Assembly: GCF_020740535.1 (NCBI RefSeq)
Contig: NZ_CP082362.1
Coordinates: forward strand, 3,718,501 to 3,782,500
Length of the DNA stretch: 64,000 nucleotides
Direction: 5' to 3'
Origin: Streptomyces profundus
GTDB taxonomy: Bacteria > Actinomycetota > Actinomycetes > Streptomycetales > Streptomycetaceae
Positions 34,341 through 43,273 of this stretch are shown piece after piece. Position 1 is the first letter of the stretch. Each line of letters starts with the position of its first letter. A program made the translations under genes and the position numbers. The notes below the pieces were generated by a model. The model searched no databases. It saw nothing but the letters and a program-made list of their open reading frames with translations, and was not told where the DNA came from.

Positions 34341-34400
34341 GGCGCCCACCGGCCCGAAATGCCCTGGCCGGACGTTCCGTTGGACGCATAGCCTGCGCTG

Positions 34401-35744
34401 ATGCGACGAGGAGGCCGCCGTGCCCGGCGGGCGGGTCTTGGGCGGCCGTTCAACACGCTGTGGGCGGCCACCGCCGTCTCCAACGTCGGCGACGGCATCG
34501 TGAAGGCCGCCGCCCCGCTGCTGGTCGCCTCCGTCACCGCCAGCCCCGCGCTGATCGGCTGGGCCGTGTTTGTGCAGCAACTGCCCTGGCTGCTGTTCTC
34601 CCTGGTCAGCGGCGTCTATGTGGACCGTCTCGACCGTCGCAGGCTGATCGTGGTGATCAATCTGCTGCGGGGCGCCGTGATCGGCGGGCTGGCGCTCGCG
34701 GTCTGGGGCGACGCGGTCAATGTGCCGGTGATCTATGTCGCCGGCTTCCTGTTGGGCACCTGCGAGACGCTGGGCGACAACGCCTCGGCGGCGATGATCC
34801 CCGCGACCGTGCGGAGCGAGGACCTGCCACGGGCCAACGCCCGGATGCAGGTGGTCTTCTATGTGATCGACCAGTTCTCCGCGCCGCCGCTGGGCGCCGC
34901 GCTCTTCGTGGTGGCCGCCGCCCTGCCGTTCGGCGTCAACGCGGTCACCTTCGCGCTGGCCGCGCTGTTGATCTCGACGCTGCGCGACAACGGGGAGGCG
35001 CCAGCGCGTGAGCCGGCGCGCGAGCGCCGTCGCGTGCGCGGGGAGATCGCCGAGGGCGTGCGCTGGCTGTGGAACCAACCGACGATCCGGATGATCTCCG
35101 TCACGTTGGCGCTGATGAACATCACGCTGCTGGCTGGCTTCTCCGTCCTGGTGCTCTACGCCAGGGAGCGGCTGGGACTCGGCGAGATCGGCTATGGCCT
35201 GCTGCTCTCCGCCAGCGCCGCCGGCGGGCTGCTGGGCGCGCTCTGCGCGGTGCGCCTGACGGAACGGTTCCGCACCAGCGCGCTGCTGCGGGCGGCCCTG
35301 GTGCTGGAGTCCCTCACCCATCTGGGCCTCGCGCTGGCCCAGACGGTGTGGCTGGTGATCTCGGTCCTGCTGTTGTTCGGGGCGCACAACGCCGTCTTCG
35401 GTGTGGTGGTGCGGACCTTGCGGCAGCGAATGGTGCCGGACGCGCTGCGCGGGCGGGTGGAGAGCGTCTTCATGATGTTCTCCATGGGCGGTGCCGCCCT
35501 GGGCGCGCTGATCGGCGGTCCCATCGCCGTCGCCCTCGGGGTGACCGGGCCGTTCTGGATCGCTTTCGCGGTGATGGCCGCGCTGACCCTGGTCGCCTGG
35601 CGGCCGTTCGGTCGGTCGCTGCCGGAGGGCGCGCGTGGCGGTCCGAGGGCGTCGGGCAGCGCCGGGAAGACTGGCCCCGCGGACGGCTCGTCCCCGGACG
35701 GCGACGAGCCGCCCGCCAGCGAACTCGCCCGGGACCTGGGCTGA
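34401..35744 (+). CDS. MFS transporter, EntS/MFS_3-like
   Basis: The 447-residue protein has twelve predicted helices. NTLWAATAVSNVGDGIVKAAAPLL in helix 1 and GVYVDRLDRRRLI in the loop (motif A) suit the MFS_3 exporter family. A basic N-terminal tail (RRGGRRARRAG) precedes. Two DnaA-box-like sequences lie just after its stop. Substrate unknown. Confidence 0.9.
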   Translation: MRRGGRRARRAGLGRPFNTLWAATAVSNVGDGIVKAAAPLLVASVTASPALIGWAVFVQQLPWLLFSLVSGVYVDRLDRRRLIVVINLLRGAVIGGLALAVWGDAVNVPVIYVAGFLLGTCETLGDNASAAMIPATVRSEDLPRANARMQVVFYVIDQFSAPPLGAALFVVAAALPFGVNAVTFALAALLISTLRDNGEAPAREPARERRRVRGEIAEGVRWLWNQPTIRMISVTLALMNITLLAGFSVLVLYARERLGLGEIGYGLLLSASAAGGLLGALCAVRLTERFRTSALLRAALVLESLTHLGLALAQTVWLVISVLLLFGAHNAVFGVVVRTLRQRMVPDALRGRVESVFMMFSMGGAALGALIGGPIAVALGVTGPFWIAFAVMAALTLVAWRPFGRSLPEGARGGPRASGSAGKTGPADGSSPDGDEPPASELARDLG

Positions 35745-35758
35745 TTCCCGCCGTTGCG

Positions 35759-35779
35759 TTATCCACAGCCTGTGGACGA
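35759..35779. promoter_or_regulatory. Pair of head-to-head DnaA-box-like sequences
   Basis: TTATCCACA (35759-35767) and, on the other strand, TCGTCCACA (35771-35779) sit three bases apart in a palindrome TCCACAG-C-CTGTGGA. TTATCCACA is the classical DnaA box and streptomycete boxes are close to TTGTCCACA. No oriC-like cluster or AT-rich region follows. Confidence 0.45.
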
Positions 35780-35870
35780 AGAGGGCTCGCTCCGCTTCCC
35801 CCTCCGCTTCTCGCACCCAAACGGTTGAGCGAAGGACCGAGCTGGGAGAGAGTGCCTGCGGGATCAACGA

Positions 35871-35909
35871 GCGAACCAACCAGCGAAACCAACCAGCGAA
35901 ACCAACCAG
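35871..35909 (+). repeat. Three 13-bp tandem repeats in the FAH leader
   Basis: GCGAACCAACCAG followed by CGAAACCAACCAG twice, ending 15 bp before the FAH start codon. The AC-rich unit is unusual in this GC-rich context. It may affect translation or be a slippage product. Confidence 0.6.
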
Positions 35910-35924
35910 GGGAGTCAGCTGATC

Positions 35925-36779
35925 ATGCGTCTGATGCGCGTCGGCGAGGCGGGAAGGGAACGTCCGGTGCTGGTCGCGCCGGACGGACCGGGCTACTACG
36001 ACCTGCGACCGGTCACCGACGACATCGACGGGGCCTTCCTCGCCGCGCTGAGCGAGGACCCGGGCCTGCTGCCGGAACTCTCCCTGCTGCCGCGCACGGA
36101 GATCGCGGGGGAGCGCGTCGGACCGCCGGTGGCCCGTCCCTCGGCGGTGGTCTGCGTCGGCCAGAACTACGCGGCCCACGCGGTCGAGTCCGGGGCCGAG
36201 CCGCCCAAGCAGCCCATCATCTTCTACAAGTCGCCCAATACCGTCGTCGGTCCCTCCGACGACGTGCTCATCCCCAGGGGCTCGCTGCGGACCGACTGGG
36301 AGGTGGAGCTGGCGGTGGTGATCGGTCGTCGGGCCCGCTATCTCGGCTCCGTCGACGAGGCGTTGGCGCATGTCGCCGGCTACACGGTCAGCAACGACGT
36401 CAGCGAACGCGCCTACCAGCTCGACGACTCGGGCGGCCAGTGGTCCAAGGGCAAGAGCTGCGAGACCTTCAACCCGCTGGGCCCGGCCCTGGTCACCCCG
36501 GACGAGGTGCCCGACCCCCAGCGGCTCCGGCTCCGCTCCTGGGTCAACGGGGAGCCGCGCCAGGACTCCACGACCGGTGACATGATCTTCTCGGCGGCCG
36601 TGCTGGTGCACCACCTCTCGCAGTACCTGGTGCTGGAGCCGGGCGACATCATCAACACCGGCACCCCCGAGGGCGTCGCGCTCTCCGGCCGGTTCCCCTA
36701 TCTGGCGCCGGGCGACGTGGTGGAGTTGGAGATCGAGGGCCTGGGCCGCCAGCGGTCCGTCCTCCGTCCCGCGCCCTGA
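35925..36779 (+). CDS. Fumarylacetoacetate hydrolase family protein
   Basis: This 284-residue protein has the FAH fold: VGQNYAAHA, DWEVELAVVIG (two of the metal Glu ligands), GYTVSNDVSERAYQ, and LEPGDIINTGTPEGVA. The family performs C-C hydrolysis or decarboxylation of 2-keto acids with Mg or Mn. The start has GGGGAG just before. Specific substrate unknown. Confidence 0.93.
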   Translation: MRLMRVGEAGRERPVLVAPDGPGYYDLRPVTDDIDGAFLAALSEDPGLLPELSLLPRTEIAGERVGPPVARPSAVVCVGQNYAAHAVESGAEPPKQPIIFYKSPNTVVGPSDDVLIPRGSLRTDWEVELAVVIGRRARYLGSVDEALAHVAGYTVSNDVSERAYQLDDSGGQWSKGKSCETFNPLGPALVTPDEVPDPQRLRLRSWVNGEPRQDSTTGDMIFSAAVLVHHLSQYLVLEPGDIINTGTPEGVALSGRFPYLAPGDVVELEIEGLGRQRSVLRPAP

Positions 36780-36970
36780 CCCGTCTGCGTCTCCGCCTGT
36801 GTCTCCGCCTCCGTTCCCCGGGGTGCTACGGACGTTCCCCACGTCACTCTTTCGAGTGGGGTCGGGGACGGTCGCCCTCGGGGCGGTGGCGGAGAACGGC
36901 GGGGTCATGGCGGTGCGGACCGGATCGGCGCGGGCGATGGCTGTCAGTGGTGCGCGGTTAGGTTGGCGGC

Positions 36971-37204
36971 ATGGCTGAGACCTCCTCGACGCACCATGTG
37001 ATCCGCGTCCGCTTCGACGGTGGGCCCCGCCACGGCCGGTCCGTCGACCTGGTCATCACGGGGCAGGTGCCGCTGCCCCTGATGCTGGCCGCCCGCCGCG
37101 GTGCCGGCGACGGCTCCGGCCTCTACCAACTCCGCTCCACCCAGGGCGGCGGCACCCGCTACGCCTGGATCGACGACCTCCCGACGGACGCCTCCGGCGG
37201 CTGA
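36971..37204 (+). CDS. Small hypothetical protein
   Basis: A 77-residue frame with a beta-rich start (VIRVRFDGGPRHGRSVDLVI) like some small actinobacterial proteins. Codon usage fits the genome, but there is no strong ribosome site. Confidence 0.55.
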   Translation: MAETSSTHHVIRVRFDGGPRHGRSVDLVITGQVPLPLMLAARRGAGDGSGLYQLRSTQGGGTRYAWIDDLPTDASGG

Positions 37205-37247
37205 CCCGCGTCGGTGGGCGTCACATCGTGAGGGAAGGGGCTGGCCG

Positions 37248-37889
37248 GTGGCTGACGAGGGGTCGGGGTTGGTCTGGTATGCGGCCTATGGGTCCAACAT
37301 GTCGGTCGAGCGGCTCGGGCACTATCTGCGGGGCGGCTCTCCGCCCGGTGGCGGCGTCGCCCACCCGGGGTGCCGCGATCCGAGCCCGCCGCCGCGTACC
37401 CGCCCCGTGATGCTGCCAGGCGTGCTGTACTTCGCCACCGAGTCGGCGGTCTGGTCGGGAGGGCGCGCGTTCCTCGATCCGGACGCGCCGGGACGGGCGC
37501 CGGCGGTCGCGCATCTGCTGACGGTCGGTCAGTTCTCCGATGTCGCCGCGCAGGAGATGGGCCGCGCTCCCGGACGGGATCTGGATCTGCCGGCGCTGCT
37601 CGGCGCCTCGGGCCGCGCCGCTCTCGGCCCCGGCCGGTACGAGACGCTGGTGCTGGCGGGGGAGCACGAGGGCGTCCCCATGGTGACGTTCACCGCGCCC
37701 TGGCGCCTGGACGCGGTGGCGGGGAACGCGCCGGCCGCCGCCTATCTGCGGATGTTGGGCTCGGGGTTGATGGCCGGGCACGGTTGGTCGGCCGTTTCGA
37801 CCGCCGGCTATCTGGCCGCCCGGCCGGGCGCGGCCGGGCGTTGGACGGCTGAGGCCGTCCGCCGGCTCCTCACCCGGCGCGAAGCGTGA
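37248..37889 (+). CDS. Gamma-glutamylcyclotransferase-like protein
   Basis: The 213-residue protein begins VWYAAYGSNMSVERL, the YGSN motif that binds the gamma-glutamyl group in GGCT/BtrG proteins. GTG 37248 follows AGGGAAGGGG. I do not see a clear catalytic Glu in the usual place, so activity is uncertain. It converges with the MarP-like gene, 6 bp apart. Confidence 0.8.
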   Translation: MADEGSGLVWYAAYGSNMSVERLGHYLRGGSPPGGGVAHPGCRDPSPPPRTRPVMLPGVLYFATESAVWSGGRAFLDPDAPGRAPAVAHLLTVGQFSDVAAQEMGRAPGRDLDLPALLGASGRAALGPGRYETLVLAGEHEGVPMVTFTAPWRLDAVAGNAPAAAYLRMLGSGLMAGHGWSAVSTAGYLAARPGAAGRWTAEAVRRLLTRREA

Positions 37890-37895
37890 CGCGGG

Positions 37896-39041
37896 TCAGC
37901 CGGCCTGTTCCAGATGGGGGCGGATCTGGTCGGCGGTCAGCACATAGCCCGTCTCGGAGTGGGTGACCGAGCGGGCGAAGACCATCCCGTACACCTGGCC
38001 TTCGGTGGTGAGCAGGGGGCCGCCGGAGTTCCCCGGGCGGACCAGGCCGCGCACCGCGTAGATATCGCGGTTGACGACGTTCCGGCCGTGGATGTCCTGG
38101 CCCTGGGCCGTGGTGCGGCTCGCGACCGTGGCGGCGCGCAGGTCGAGGCCGCCGTTCTCCGGGTAGCCGGCGACGACCGCCGGATCGCCGCGCCGCGCGT
38201 CGTCGGCCAACTCCAGGGTGGGCGCGGAGAGCCCGGGGACGGCGAGCACCGCGACGTCGATGTCGGAGTCCTGGAGCAGCACCGTGGCCTCCAGGCGCGC
38301 TCCCACGCCGCCGACCTGCACCGCGACCACGCTGGCGCCGTCCACCACATGCGCGTTGGTGACCACCCGCTCGGGCGCGTAGACGAATCCGCTGCCCTCC
38401 TGGCCGCCGGAGAAGCCCGAGGTGGCGTTGATCTTGACCGTGCTCTGCTCGGCCGCGATCGCCGCGGCCTCCGTGACGTTGTCGCCCGACGGCGGCGGCA
38501 CATCGACCGTGGGGTCGTTCTCGAAGGGGTTGAACACCTGGGGGAATCCGGCGTCGCTGAGCGCGTTGGTGGCGCGGCTGAACCAGGTGGGCGCCGTGGC
38601 CGGCATCCGGTCCTGGACTCCGCCGAGCAGGGCCGAGCCCTGCACCTCGCGGTTGAGCCCGGGCGAGGGCGTCGGCACCAGCGCGCTGGCGGCTATCCAG
38701 GCCACCAGCAGCACGCCCACCGCGTTGAAGACCGCGCCGCCCGCGCCGTCGAACCAGCGGGCGGGGGCCCAGCGGACCGCGTTGCGCAGCCGCAGCGCCA
38801 ACGGCCAGGCCAGCGCCTGCCCGACGGCCGCCGGCACCAGCACCACCAGCAGCGCGACCACGGTGGCGGCGACCGATCCGGCGGTGAGCTGGTCGACGAA
38901 GAAGGGCAGCAGCCAGACACCGAGCGCCGCGCCGCCGACGAAGCCGGCCAGCGAGACCACTCCGGCGATCAGCCCGCGCTGGAATCCGGAGACGGCCGCC
39001 GCGATCGCCGCCACGAGCAGCAGCACATCGAGCAGATTCAC
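37896..39041 (-). CDS. MarP-type membrane serine protease (CvpA plus trypsin-like)
   Basis: The 381-residue protein has four hydrophobic helices in the first 125 residues (CvpA domain) and a periplasmic/extracellular chymotrypsin-fold protease. The triad is H231 (TNAHVVDG), D262 (SDIDVAVL) and S339 (GNSGGPLL). MarP in Mycobacterium supports acid and oxidative stress survival. It may act on cell-wall enzymes; that is known only for the mycobacterial case. Confidence 0.93.
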   Translation of the reverse strand: MNLLDVLLLVAAIAAAVSGFQRGLIAGVVSLAGFVGGAALGVWLLPFFVDQLTAGSVAATVVALLVVLVPAAVGQALAWPLALRLRNAVRWAPARWFDGAGGAVFNAVGVLLVAWIAASALVPTPSPGLNREVQGSALLGGVQDRMPATAPTWFSRATNALSDAGFPQVFNPFENDPTVDVPPPSGDNVTEAAAIAAEQSTVKINATSGFSGGQEGSGFVYAPERVVTNAHVVDGASVVAVQVGGVGARLEATVLLQDSDIDVAVLAVPGLSAPTLELADDARRGDPAVVAGYPENGGLDLRAATVASRTTAQGQDIHGRNVVNRDIYAVRGLVRPGNSGGPLLTTEGQVYGMVFARSVTHSETGYVLTADQIRPHLEQAG

Positions 39042-39193
39042 CGAGCAGCCCCCTTCGCCCCGTTCGTCGGTTATGGAACGGCAGGGCGCTCGCCTTGGTT
39101 CCCGGCCGTCACCAAAGGTAAGGGATCACGCGGTGGCCGCGTCGGCGAAGGGGAAAGCCGGATCGGCCGATGACCCCCGCCGGCGGGGGACGG

Positions 39194-39613
39194 TCAGTCG
39201 ATGTCGAACAGTGGCCCGGCGATGCTGAGGCCCAGATCGTCGCCCACATGGGCGAAGAAGGCGAAGAGCATCAGCGCCGCGCCGGCCAGTGAGAGGTCCT
39301 TGAGGAACTGCACCAGGCTGTTCTGTTTCGCCTGTGGGTCGTCCTCCGTCCAGAACTTGTGCATCAGCAACGCCGTGGGCACCAGGAAGATCACCAGGAG
39401 CAGCGCGCCGACGTCCGGCCAGACGCCGAGCAGCACCATCAACCCGCCGACCAACTGGAGCAGGCCCGAGCCGAAGACGGCCAGCCAGGGGTAGGGAACG
39501 CCCTGGGAGCCGGCGTATCCGGCCATCGCCTTGGTCTGGGTCAGATGCCCGATCGCCGAGTTGAGAAAAAGGAGCACGAACAAGATGCGACCGATCAGCA
39601 CGAGAACATCCAT
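39194..39613 (-). CDS. DoxX-family membrane protein
   Basis: A 139-residue protein with four helices typical of DoxX (RILFVLLFLNSAIGHL, then LQLVGGLMVLLGVW). Family members take part in thiosulfate:quinone or redox-stress complexes, but often of unknown role. AGGAGG lies five bases before ATG 39613. It diverges from the SigB/F gene. Confidence 0.9.
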   Translation of the reverse strand: MDVLVLIGRILFVLLFLNSAIGHLTQTKAMAGYAGSQGVPYPWLAVFGSGLLQLVGGLMVLLGVWPDVGALLLVIFLVPTALLMHKFWTEDDPQAKQNSLVQFLKDLSLAGAALMLFAFFAHVGDDLGLSIAGPLFDID

Positions 39614-39805
39614 GGGCACCTCCTAGACGCCTTGGTTCACTTTGCTTCCGCACCGCACCGCGGGCAACGCGGACGAGCGGCGTCGAGAGGCGTGGCCCGT
39701 CCCGTTTGTGGCGGGGAGGGTCGGGCAGGGGCATAGGACGTGCTCGGGACAAAAGGCACGTTCCCGAGCGGAGTTCGGGAGCCCCGACCGTCTTGGAGAG
39801 CCGAT

Positions 39806-40741
39806 ATGAGGACTGCCGACCAGCGCGGACCCCGCGCCAGGAACCGCACCACCACCCGGGTGAACGGGCCGCCTTCCGCGCCGCGCTCCCGGCGTGGCCA
39901 CCCGCACGACGACGCCCCCGACACCCGAGGTGACTTCGAACGCATAGCCGAACTTCCGGATGGGGTGGAACGTGACCGACTCCGTCGGGAAGTGACCAGC
40001 GCCTGGCTGCCGATGGCCGAGCGGCTCGCCCGCGGCTACCGGGGGCGGGGCGAGTCCGCCGAGGACCTGGCGCAGGTCGCCGCCCTCGGCCTGGTGAAGG
40101 CGGTGCGCGGCTATGACCCCGGGCGCGGCCACGCCTTCGAGAGCTATGCGGTGCCGACCATCGTCGGAGAGGTCAGACGACACTTCAGGGACCACCTCTG
40201 GGGCGTCCATGTCCCGCGCCGCACCCAGGAGTTGCGGCAGCGGGTGCGCGCCGCGCAGCGCCGCCTGGAGAACCACCCGGACGACCGGCCCGACGACGAG
40301 TCGGCCCTCGCCGAGTCCGCCGGGCTGACCACCGAGGAGGTCCGGCAGGGCCTCTCCGCGCTGGACAGCTTCCGTCCGCTCTCGCTGGACGCCGAGCTGA
40401 GCCAGCCGGGCGACGGCCACACCCTGGTGGACACCCTGGGCGACGCCGACCCCGGCTTCGACCGGGTGCTCTACCGCGAGACGGTGCGCCCCACCCTGCG
40501 CCGCCTTCCCGAACGCGAACAACAGATCCTGTATCTGCGGTACTTCGGGGAGATGACCCAGGCCGGGATCGCGGAACGGCTGAACATCTCACAGATGCAG
40601 GTCTCCCGGCTGCTGGCCCGCATCGAGAGCCGACTCCGCGAGGAGATCGCCGAGGCCGCGGAATCCGCCGAGGCCACCGACTCCGACGCGGCGGCCGACG
40701 ATCAGGACGACGCGGCTTCCGGGGGTGGGACGGCCGGCTGA
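39806..40741 (+). CDS. SigB/SigF/SigG-family RNA polymerase sigma factor
   Basis: This 311-residue sigma factor has region 2 (EDLAQVAALGLVKAVRGYDP), region 3 and region 4 with the HTH EMTQAGIAERLNISQMQVSRLLARI. The first 60 residues are disordered. The family controls stress and sporulation in Streptomyces, usually with anti-sigma partners. None is adjacent; an anti-sigma-like ATPase lies 18 kb away (58609). The C-terminus is acidic. ATG 39806 follows GGAGAG. Confidence 0.93.
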   Translation: MRTADQRGPRARNRTTTRVNGPPSAPRSRRGHPHDDAPDTRGDFERIAELPDGVERDRLRREVTSAWLPMAERLARGYRGRGESAEDLAQVAALGLVKAVRGYDPGRGHAFESYAVPTIVGEVRRHFRDHLWGVHVPRRTQELRQRVRAAQRRLENHPDDRPDDESALAESAGLTTEEVRQGLSALDSFRPLSLDAELSQPGDGHTLVDTLGDADPGFDRVLYRETVRPTLRRLPEREQQILYLRYFGEMTQAGIAERLNISQMQVSRLLARIESRLREEIAEAAESAEATDSDAAADDQDDAASGGGTAG

Positions 40742-40759
40742 GCGCTGCCGGCGCCCGCG

Positions 40760-41584
40760 TCACACGTCCCGGCGAGCCAGCAGCGTCCCCGCGGCCAGCA
40801 GGGTCAGCGCCGTGTAGCCGGCGACCAGCAGCAGGGAGGGCCAGCCGCCCAGCGAGCCGACCGTCTCGGCCGTGGCGTCCGAGGTCTGGGTCAGCTTCTG
40901 TAGCGCCGCCGTGGGAGAGAGCCCGGCGACCCAGCGCTGGGCGTCGCCGAAGAGCGGGCCGAACAGCTCGGGGAGCAGCAGCACCCCCACCACCGAGGTG
41001 ATCGCGCCGGCGCTGTGCCGGATCAGCGTGCCCAGGGCCAGGCCGAGCAGCCCGGCCACCGGGAAGGCCGCCGCCACGCCGAACAGCGCCGGCAGCGGAT
41101 CGCCCTGGGCGTGCGAGCCGTCCAGCATCGCGTCCCCGACCAGGTAGGCGGCCCCGCAGGAGGGCAGCATCAGCGCGTAGAGCAGCCCCGTCAGCAGCGC
41201 CGCCTTGGCGGCGAGCACGGTACCTCGGCGCGGCACTGCGGCCACCGTGCTCCGCATGGTGCCGCTGCCGTACTCGCCGCAGATCACCAGCGCGCCGACC
41301 ACGGCGGCCAGGATCAGCGCCGGCAGCGCGAGGGTGAGGCCGGCGCCGAGCACCGTGTCGTCCGGCTGGAGGCTGTCCGTCGCGGCCACGAAGACCGCGC
41401 CGGGCGCCGGCAGCAGCGCCATCACGGCCGTGGTGTACACGGTGGAGCGCACGCTGCGGAACTTGATCCACTCGAAGGCCAGGGCCTGCCGGAAGCCGGC
41501 CCGCGCCCCGCCCCCGGCGCCGGCGGCGGCGTTCGGGGTGTTCGAGGTGGACGGGGTGGTCGCGGGGGGAGTGGTGAACGTCAT
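40760..41584 (-). CDS. ABC exporter permease
   Basis: The 274-residue protein has six hydrophobic segments and an ABC-2-like pattern (ICGEYGSGTMRSTVAAVPRRG). It starts at ATG 41584, overlapping the ATPase stop by 4 bases, so it is coupled. It is the last gene of the operon: HK, RR, ATPase, permease. Confidence 0.9.
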   Translation of the reverse strand: MTFTTPPATTPSTSNTPNAAAGAGGGARAGFRQALAFEWIKFRSVRSTVYTTAVMALLPAPGAVFVAATDSLQPDDTVLGAGLTLALPALILAAVVGALVICGEYGSGTMRSTVAAVPRRGTVLAAKAALLTGLLYALMLPSCGAAYLVGDAMLDGSHAQGDPLPALFGVAAAFPVAGLLGLALGTLIRHSAGAITSVVGVLLLPELFGPLFGDAQRWVAGLSPTAALQKLTQTSDATAETVGSLGGWPSLLLVAGYTALTLLAAGTLLARRDV

Positions 41585-42498
41585 GGGGTGATCCCTCGTC
41601 CCTGGTACTCGGTGGCGGCGGCGGCCATCGCGGTGTAGACCTCCTCCAACGAGGAGCGGTGCGGGGTGAGTTCGCTCAGCGCCACGCCATGGGCCAGGGC
41701 CAGTTCGCCGATCGCCTCGGCCGTCGGCCCCTCGGCCAGCCAGCCGCCGCGGGCGTCGGCGCCGACCCGGGCGCCCGCCGTCTCCAGCACCTCGCGCAGC
41801 CGCTCCGCCTCCGCCGCGCGGACCAGGGTGGCGGGCCGGGAGTGGGCGTCGATGAACTCCCGCATCGGGGTGTCGGCCAGCAGCCGGCCGCGTCCGATGA
41901 TGATCAGATGCTCGGCGGTCAGCTCCAGTTCGCTCATCAGATGGCTGGAGAGGAAGACCGTGCGGCCCTCGGCGGCCAGCGACTTCATCAGATCGCGGAT
42001 CCACCGGATGCCGTCGGTGTCCAGTCCGTTGACCGGCTCGTCCAGCATCAGTACCTCGGGGTCGCCCAACAGGGCGGAAGCGATGCCCAGCCGTTGCCCC
42101 ATGCCCAGCGAGAAGCCCTTGGTGCGTTTGGCCGCCGTCGCCGGGTCGAGGCCGACGAGTTCCAGTACCTCGTCGACCCGGCGGCGCGGCAGCCCGTTGG
42201 CCGCGGCCAACCCCGCCAGATGGGCCCGGGCGGATCGGCCGCCGTGCACGCCCCTGGCGTCCAACAGCGAGCCGACCGCGCCGAGCGGCGCCGGCAGATC
42301 CCGATAGTCGCGCCCCCCGATCCTGGCGCTGCCCGAACTGGGCGTGTCCAGGCCGAGGATCAGCCGCATGGTGGTGGACTTGCCGGCCCCGTTGGGCCCC
42401 AGAAAGCCGGTGACCCGGCCGGGCCGGACCGCGAAGGACAGCCGGTCGACGGCCGTCACCGCGCCATGGCGTTTGGTGAGTCGCTCTGCTTCGATCAC
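41581..42498 (-). CDS. ABC exporter ATPase
   Basis: A 305-residue ATPase with Walker [10 protein letters not shown], signature FSLGMGQRLGIA (LGMGQ in place of LSGGQ), Walker B VLMLDEP and SSH switch. The bacitracin/DrrA-like family pumps drugs. GTG 42498 is chosen; ATG 42534 is possible. Preceded by the response regulator gene with a 94-bp gap, where a promoter may lie. Confidence 0.92.
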   Translation of the reverse strand: MIEAERLTKRHGAVTAVDRLSFAVRPGRVTGFLGPNGAGKSTTMRLILGLDTPSSGSARIGGRDYRDLPAPLGAVGSLLDARGVHGGRSARAHLAGLAAANGLPRRRVDEVLELVGLDPATAAKRTKGFSLGMGQRLGIASALLGDPEVLMLDEPVNGLDTDGIRWIRDLMKSLAAEGRTVFLSSHLMSELELTAEHLIIIGRGRLLADTPMREFIDAHSRPATLVRAAEAERLREVLETAGARVGADARGGWLAEGPTAEAIGELALAHGVALSELTPHRSSLEEVYTAMAAAATEYQGRGITP

Positions 42499-42592
42499 CT
42501 GACCGACGCTAGGCCGCGCGCCGCGCCCCGCCATCCGCCGCCGGGAGTCGGCTGCTACACCACAGGGAGCAGCCGTCGGCGCCCGGCGGTGC

Positions 42593-43273
42593 TCAGTCGG
42601 CGAAGCCGGCCCGCACCAGGCCCGTCTCGTAGGCGATGACCACCAGCTGCGCGCGGTCCCTGGCGCCGAGCTTGGTCATGGCGCGGCTGACATGGGTCTT
42701 GGCGGTCAGCGGCGACATCAGCAACCGGGCGCCGATCTCCTCGTTGGTGAGCCCGGCGGCGACCAGCGCCATCACCTCGCGCTCCCGGCCGGTCAGCGGC
42801 GCCAGCCGGTGGGCGCCGTCGTCCAGCGGGGCGCGGAGCCTGGCGAACTCCTCGATCACCCGCCGGGTGACGGCGGGCGCCAGCAGGCTCCGGCCGGTGG
42901 CCACCGCGCGGATCGCCTCGCGCAGCGCGTCCGGCTCGATGTCCTTGAGCAGGAAGCCGGCGGCGCCGGCGCGCAGCGCCTCGAAGACATACTCGTCCGC
43001 CTCGTAGGTGGTGAGGACCAGCACCCTGACCGCGTCCAGCGCGGGATCGGCGGCGATCCGGCGGGTGGCCTCCAGGCCGTCCACACGGGGCATCCTGATG
43101 TCCATCAACACCACATCGGGGCGGGTGGTGCGCACCGCGTCCAGCGCCCGTTCGCCGTCGCCCGCCTCGGCGACCACCACCAGGTCGTCCGTCAGGTCGA
43201 GCAGCGCCCGGAACCCGGCCCTGACCACGGTCTGGTCGTCCGCCAGCACCACCCGCGTCCGGTCCGCCGTCAT
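42593..43273 (-). CDS. NarL/LuxR-type response regulator
   Basis: A 226-residue regulator with receiver domain (D58 in VLMDIRMP, phosphorylation site; acidic pocket at ADD 11-13) and C-terminal LuxR HTH (LTGREREVMALVAAGLTNEEIGARL). The kinase stop overlaps its start as ATGA. It likely activates the following ABC genes. Confidence 0.94.
   Translation of the reverse strand: MTADRTRVVLADDQTVVRAGFRALLDLTDDLVVVAEAGDGERALDAVRTTRPDVVLMDIRMPRVDGLEATRRIAADPALDAVRVLVLTTYEADEYVFEALRAGAAGFLLKDIEPDALREAIRAVATGRSLLAPAVTRRVIEEFARLRAPLDDGAHRLAPLTGREREVMALVAAGLTNEEIGARLLMSPLTAKTHVSRAMTKLGARDRAQLVVIAYETGLVRAGFAD

Noticed and set aside
36845..36858. CACTC-TTTC-GAGTG hairpin after the FAH gene
   Set aside because: Only 5 bp of stem and no T-run; too weak for a terminator call.
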